64,000 bases of DNA. It comes from Nemophila menziesii (lineage: Eukaryota > Streptophyta > Magnoliopsida > Boraginales > Hydrophyllaceae). Position 1 is the stretch's first letter. Every line of letters starts with the position of its first letter. The DNA lies in contig JARWIR010000094.1 of the NCBI GenBank assembly GCA_029959085.1, positions 1,178,001 through 1,242,000 on the forward strand, written 5' to 3'. Both the position numbers and the translations under genes were made by a program. The notes beneath the pieces are model-generated. The model saw only the letters and a list, made by a program, of their open reading frames with translations, made no database searches and had not been told where the DNA came from. This document shows, piece after piece, positions 59,643 to 64,000 of this stretch.

Positions 59643-59947
59643 TGGGAAAATGACCCAAAAAATCAAAATAATATTATTTTCAGCCCAATAACATCAATGG
59701 CAAAATTTCTTCCCAATAACATCATTAACTAAATTTTGTCCTTGATGGGAATCGTCCTTGACGGGAATCGTCCTTGACGGGAATCGTCCTTGATGGGAAT
59801 CGTCCTTGACGGGAATCGTCCTTGATGGGAATCGTCCTTGACGGGAATCGTCCTTGACGGGTAAACATGTAATCTTATAATAGTAAGTTAATGGATGATT
59901 CTTTGGGGCAAGTATAATATTATTTTGATTTTTTGGGTCATTGACCC
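59643..59947. mobile_element. Complete inverted-repeat element with 8-bp target duplication
   Basis: 305 bp. Termini share AATGACCCAAAAAATCAAAA (left 59643-59676, right 59915-59947, inverted). It is flanked by AAATACAA on both sides (59635-59642, 59948-59955), and other units have the uninterrupted site. An 8-bp duplication suggests hAT-type mobilisation. It carries a 16-bp minisatellite. Confidence 0.85.
59738..59861 (+). repeat. 16-bp minisatellite inside the element
   Basis: About 7.75 copies of GTCCTTGAYGGGAATC, varying only at one C/T position. GC-rich compared with its surroundings. Confidence 0.95.
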
Positions 59948-60138
59948 AAATACAATTACAATTTTGCATTGTAAAAATTAATCGAAATATATTACAATCT
60001 TAAGTAATTTATAAAATTTAAAACACATACAATCTTCAAATGTTGATCTTTAAATATAATCGACAAATTAAAAAAAGTATTTTTTTATTATTCTTTTTAA
60101 TTTCATTTTTCTCTTTTCTAACAAAATAATCATCTCAT

Positions 60139-60842
60139 CCATTGTTCTCATTTTTTTTTATCAAACCTACCATTTTATTTCCACAAAATGACAAGTACAA
60201 ATCAAACTCCTACTTGTTTTTGACTAAAAAACAAGCATGGCTAGGAAAACAAACCATATACAACATTTACTAGAAAGTAAACCTATCAACTTGCAAGACA
60301 ACCTAAACAACCATTGCTAGAAAAATAAATCAAAGTAAAAGCACATATACAACTATTGCTAGGAAATTAAACCCTATACAACAATTTCTAAAGACTTATA
60401 CTCGGTCCAAGCTCCAAGCTATCTTTCTTGATCTTCTTGCTCTCCTCCCTTGAGTACTCCGTGTAGCTTCCATCTTGCTACCAATCTCATATTCTCATCA
60501 CTCCTCTTAAATAACTTTCTATTCCAAAGTGTGTATTGAACATCTTTCACAACTATTTTCACAATATCATCATATTTAGGATGCATCTTCTTAAACTCTT
60601 TTTTATTCCTCACATACCAAATACAATAAAGAAAGCTAAGGAAAGTAATATTTGATATGGTATCTTTTAAGGTGTTACCATCAAACTTAAGCATAAAATC
60701 AAGCCTTTCCTCCCAAGTATTACCCGAGTTGTGCCAACTATGAAGAGAAAAAATCTCCTTCCAAGCAAAATTAGTGAATTTGCAATTCACAAATAAGTGA
60801 TCCCTTGATTCATGTTCTTCAAAGCAAACCATTGTTCTCATT
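60139..60842 (-). mobile_element. 5'-truncated LINE insertion with target-site duplication
   Basis: The insert 60153-60828 is flanked by direct repeats CCATTGTTCTCATT (60139-60152 and 60829-60842). Its 3' end (left) has a short poly-A tail, seen as a T run on +. Other units show the empty site (for example 49760). All marks of target-primed reverse transcription are present. Confidence 0.9.
60419..60828 (-). pseudogene. LINE reverse-transcriptase zinc-binding C-terminus (zf-RVT)
   Basis: Reads EEHESRDHLFVNCKFTNFAW, then LYCIWYVRNKKEFKK, the pattern of the zf-RVT domain at the end of plant L1 ORF2 (EES.DHLF..C..s..vW ... IW..RN...F). About 135 codons are open to the stop. Everything upstream, including the reverse transcriptase and endonuclease, is lost by 5' truncation. 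Confidence 0.88.
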
Positions 60843-61229
60843 GTCTTTGTTTTTCCACATTGCTTCGTTATTCCACATTGATTCGTCGTTATTTTATTTG
60901 TTTTTTTGGATTACTTACCTTTTAGGTTTTTTTAATTTAATAATCAGATTCTTCGTTAGCACATTAATAAAGGGTTCAAATCTTGTCAACTACTAGTACC
61001 CAATCTCTCATTCATTAGTTACTTTACTCGTTCTCTCTCTCTCTCTCTTGAGAAGTGTTGAGACTTTTCATAATCCAATGTCATAAATTTTATAAGTTCA
61101 TATTAATTGCTCATTTTCTATTTTTCAATCCATATTTTTATCTGTATTGTATATTCGTTGTCTAATTTTTAAGGTTTTTTCTATTTAGTATATTTCATTT
61201 ATTTTCTAATCGTGTCTTGGGTCTTTCTC

Positions 61230-62475
61230 GGCTTGCATGTGAAAACTCCTCTTAAAGGAAAGAAAGGGAGTATTGTAATTCAATTAGAAAAATTGGATGA
61301 GTTAGAAGTTAAACTTCAACATCTCATGTGATTAAGAGTTTCTTTGTGGTTGACAAGGCATTTCATATGTTGTGTGAAAGGAAAATGTGCTCCAAAACTA
61401 TTGGGTTTGTCTCAAGTGAGGAAGATATGTATCGGAGTGTAATATTCTTGTCAAGTGTGATATTTTGGATAATTCAGGAAATAAGGTGAGTGAACTAAAC
61501 CTCTATGATGTGGTTTTTGAAAATTTGTAGAAGGTTAGTCTAATGATTTTTCCTGATTTTCATGGTGGTAACTCTCATGCTTCCTATCTGAAAGCAATAG
61601 AAGGAGGAAACCAAGAGTTATGTGAGTCTAAAATCTTCCATGATTTATCCTAATATTACGGAAATCAAGGATAGTAACTTCAGTTTTGGGACATTGGAGG
61701 CTAGTTATGGTTTACCTTGACTAATTAAAAGTGTTTTCGAGATGGGGTTTAATACTTTGTCTAGACTTTTGAGATGGAGAGTTTTTCTATGAAGGGGAAG
61801 TTTAATGGAAAAATTTGTTTTCAGAAAATTATGAAGAAGGTATTAAGCTTGAATATTTTATCCTCCTCAGATAAAGACTGAAAAGATATTAGTGAATCCT
61901 CTTAAAAAATTATTGAAAATGTATTTAATATTTGGAAAGATTGTTTGATAGGACAATTTTTAATAAGTCTCCTGATTTCTACATGGTAAAGAGCATGACT
62001 CGTATTCCCTAGAAATGTATTGGAACACATATTATCAAATATAATATAAATATGAAATTGTTCCACTTTTAAAGTGGAGGAACTTATAACAAGATACTTG
62101 AGCAGGTGTGGAATGTTGGAAGCAAAATAATGTTGTTAAGAAAGAGGGGTCATGGTATGATGCTTGAAAAGATAGATACTAAGATTTCACTACAATTGTA
62201 GATAAAGGATGTAGTTTTATATGTGGGTAGTGCAATTCGTGTTGTTGAGGAAATGGACGCAATTATTGTTACTAGACTAAGATTGACCTAGTATAGATTG
62301 TGTATTAAAAGTTATATCTCTAAAAACATAATGCATAAAGTGTATGGTTATATTAATGAAGAAACGTGTCATGATGTTGAAGTGGTTTATGTGTGGTATT
62401 GCCTACTAAGTGTAGGTTTGTAAGGAAGCAATAATAACACTGCGGATTGCACTAAGAAAAATAAAAACATGGAGG
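61230..62475 (+). pseudogene. LINE (L1-type) ORF1 remnant, unit e
   Basis: Same remnant as 36130-37415, with the zinc-knuckle trace at its end. Older than the 60.2 kb LINE insertion: it is shared by all units while that insertion is unique. Confidence 0.6.
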
Positions 62476-62735
62476 TAAATGTTTAAGAACCATGATAAAC
62501 GATAGTTTCAACATTAAATGTAACGGAGGTCAATAGGGCCTTCAAGCAACATGAAGTTTCTAAATTCATTAAATAAATTAAAATAGATATTGTGCGTCTC
62601 CTAGAAACTAAAATGGCAAAATCTAAATATGATGAATTTTATAAACATTTCATTGGTTGAGAATAATGTAATTATTAATTCTTGCATTTCAAAATTGACA
62701 CTAAGAAAAAAAAATTGGAACACTTGTTTAAGCAT

Positions 62736-64000
62736 TGGGTGAACTGTTATTGAACACTAAGTGGTACATCAAACACCGAGCACATTACTATACCATTGAA
62801 AAAAATATTTAGCACAAGATTTCAAAAGTTAACACTGAAAAATAACGAAACATTTTATTTTTTATTAATACACTAACCAATATACACTGAGAGCTTTGAC
62901 CTTGACACACGGGTTAAAAATATTATAATAAAAAAAGCTTACTATATTATTGATAAGACTGAAATAGTTACCGGGTCCCTCATTAGAGGCCAACCTAGTT
63001 CCTGTACCAAACATTTCTTGAAATCACGAATGTTCAGTACTAATCCTTCGATCAAGCTCCTCGAGCGTACAATATGGATCTGTTCTATAAACATTCGAGA
63101 TCCATTTCATCTTCCTCTTCCATTTTATCCTCAGCTGGACATCTTTTAACAGAGGGACTTTGACAGGGTAAATTGCAATTTTTGTTATGAGAGTGTGATC
63201 AAGTAGTCGAGGTAAAATATAACATAGTTCATCTTTGTTTCAAAAGCTTCAGATTTGACACAATTAACAGAATAAACTATGATCTTTGATGTAATCTTCA
63301 AGTAAATAAATGAAAATTTAAAAGGAAGAATCCTAGAACATATTTTCTTCTGATTCAATGTACGTTGTCAAGTATGGGATCAGTGGTTTTAATAAAAAGA
63401 AAAGGTTATTATGTGTAATATATGGACCTATAATGTATTTAGGTTTTAACCCGTAAGGGTTAAAAGTAAAGTTAAATTAGGTTGACATAAATATTGAAAT
63501 ACAATAGCTAAATTGTATAAATAAGTAACTCAATGCATGCTAAAAATCAACAAAAAATTTATATTCCAAATAAGGCTTATAGATTTCTACTATGAAGACC
63601 TAGAGTATTTTATTCCCTCGCTATTTTTTTCCAAATACATTTTTTTTCCGACAAATTCGCATTGAATAACATTCTCAGCTTTGAATTATTTTTTCCAAGT
63701 AAAAATAGAGAAAATTATCCCAGAAAAGAAAGTTTCCAATAAGAGGGTGTTATTCTAAGAGTAAGCTTGTAAAAAATTAGGCATAAAAAACAGCACATTA
63801 AGAATCAACCACAAACATCAGTGGGTCTAGCAACAAATAAAGAAGTCTCGTGTAACAATATTGATTTTTCTACAGTTACAAAATTAACCATTAATTCGAT
63901 GTTCTTTGTTTAGGTTTTCGTAGAAGTTATTTGGAAACTGTTAGGTAAATTAAAAATTAAAGGTAAAGCATGATATATTATAAAGTTAGGTTTCGGTTTG
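62736..64000. repeat. Segment nearly identical to 19565-20880
   Basis: Much closer to unit a than to units b-d over the whole stretch to the window edge. Suggests recent duplication or gene conversion, and that the array continues to the right. Confidence 0.8.
62943..63165 (-). pseudogene. Minus-strand exon of unknown gene, unit e
   Basis: Nearly identical to 19775-20008, but the acceptor end is deleted (GACTTTGACAGGGTAAATT). Confidence 0.5.

Larger units (their letters stand above)
1..64000. repeat. Tandem array of degenerate 7-9 kb gene/transposon units
   Basis: The same ordered set of modules recurs through the window: telo-box/TATA promoter, 5'UTR exon, ATG exon, zinc-finger exon, downstream exon, LINE ORF1 remnant, minus-strand exon. 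Zinc-finger exons start at about 460, 25330, 33854, 41120, 48902 and 57726, with a remnant at 8914. The spacing from 41120 to 48902 is 7.8 kb and from 48902 to 57726 is 8.8 kb; larger spacings are explained by visible insertions. Units differ by many substitutions and indels, so most duplications are old, except the near-identical pair 1-11767 / 24871-37020. No unit keeps an uninterrupted gene. Confidence 0.85.

Noticed and set aside
59738..59861. CRISPR-like repeat array
   Set aside because: Repeats are directly adjacent with no spacers and lie in a plant transposon; it is a minisatellite.
59694..59969. 91-codon minus ORF with KDDS/GRFPSRTIPV repeats
   Set aside because: Translation of the 16-bp minisatellite, whose period makes a 16-residue peptide repeat; no independent sign of coding.

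Overview
The window is AT-rich nuclear DNA of a flowering plant, probably a eudicot. The evidence is spliceosomal GT-AG introns, gag-pol debris of a Ty1/copia retrotransposon, an En/Spm (CACTA)-type transposase, plant L1-type LINE remnants, small inverted-repeat elements, promoters with AACCCTA telo-box-like motifs, and fragments of two plant gene families (DUF724 and GMI1-like). No intact protein-coding gene was found. No rRNA gene, complete tRNA gene or CRISPR array was seen.

The backbone is a tandem array of decayed units of about 7-9 kb. Each complete unit holds, on the + strand: (i) a promoter with telo-box-like motif and TATA box; (ii) a 5'UTR exon; (iii) a tiny exon with the ATG; (iv) a zinc-finger exon (CPICK...HIDKC, UBZ4-like, followed by DIYA..PCTLEELD); (v) a further exon in matching phase; (vi) a dead LINE ORF1; and (vii) a minus-strand exon of an unknown gene. 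Zinc-finger exon copies lie at 460, 8914 (remnant), 25330, 33854, 41120, 48902 and 57726/58441. Minus-strand exon copies lie at 19775, 37523, 45485, 52119 and 62943.

Layout. 1-11767 and 24871-37020 are near-identical copies of one segment: zinc-finger exons, CACTA fragment, short LTR, copia fragment, a second zinc-finger cassette, LINE. In the first copy the LINE is interrupted by a 4,068-bp sequence present twice in tandem (11767-15834 and 15835-19562), with its own TATA promoter. 19563-24870 returns to the array unit and carries a GMI1-like inverted repeat inside the presumed second intron. 37020-53530 holds further array units; two of them have a DUF724 exon inserted as an inverted repeat inside the zinc-finger exon. 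53530-57230 holds a second GMI1-like fragment and its flank. 57726-64000 is another unit, broken by a hAT-like element, a minisatellite-bearing inverted-repeat element and a 5'-truncated LINE.

The most interesting structure is the pair of gene-fragment hairpins: GMI1-like at about 22.7-24.0 kb, and DUF724 at 41.37-42.17 kb with a truncated copy at 49.15-49.69 kb. Both families are linked to chromatin, and both hairpins lie downstream of, and in the same orientation as, promoter remnants of the zinc-finger array. Read-through would give long fold-back RNAs of the kind that feed Dicer-like enzymes. This is an inference: the sequence shows the inverted repeats, exon structure and promoter motifs, not the transcription.
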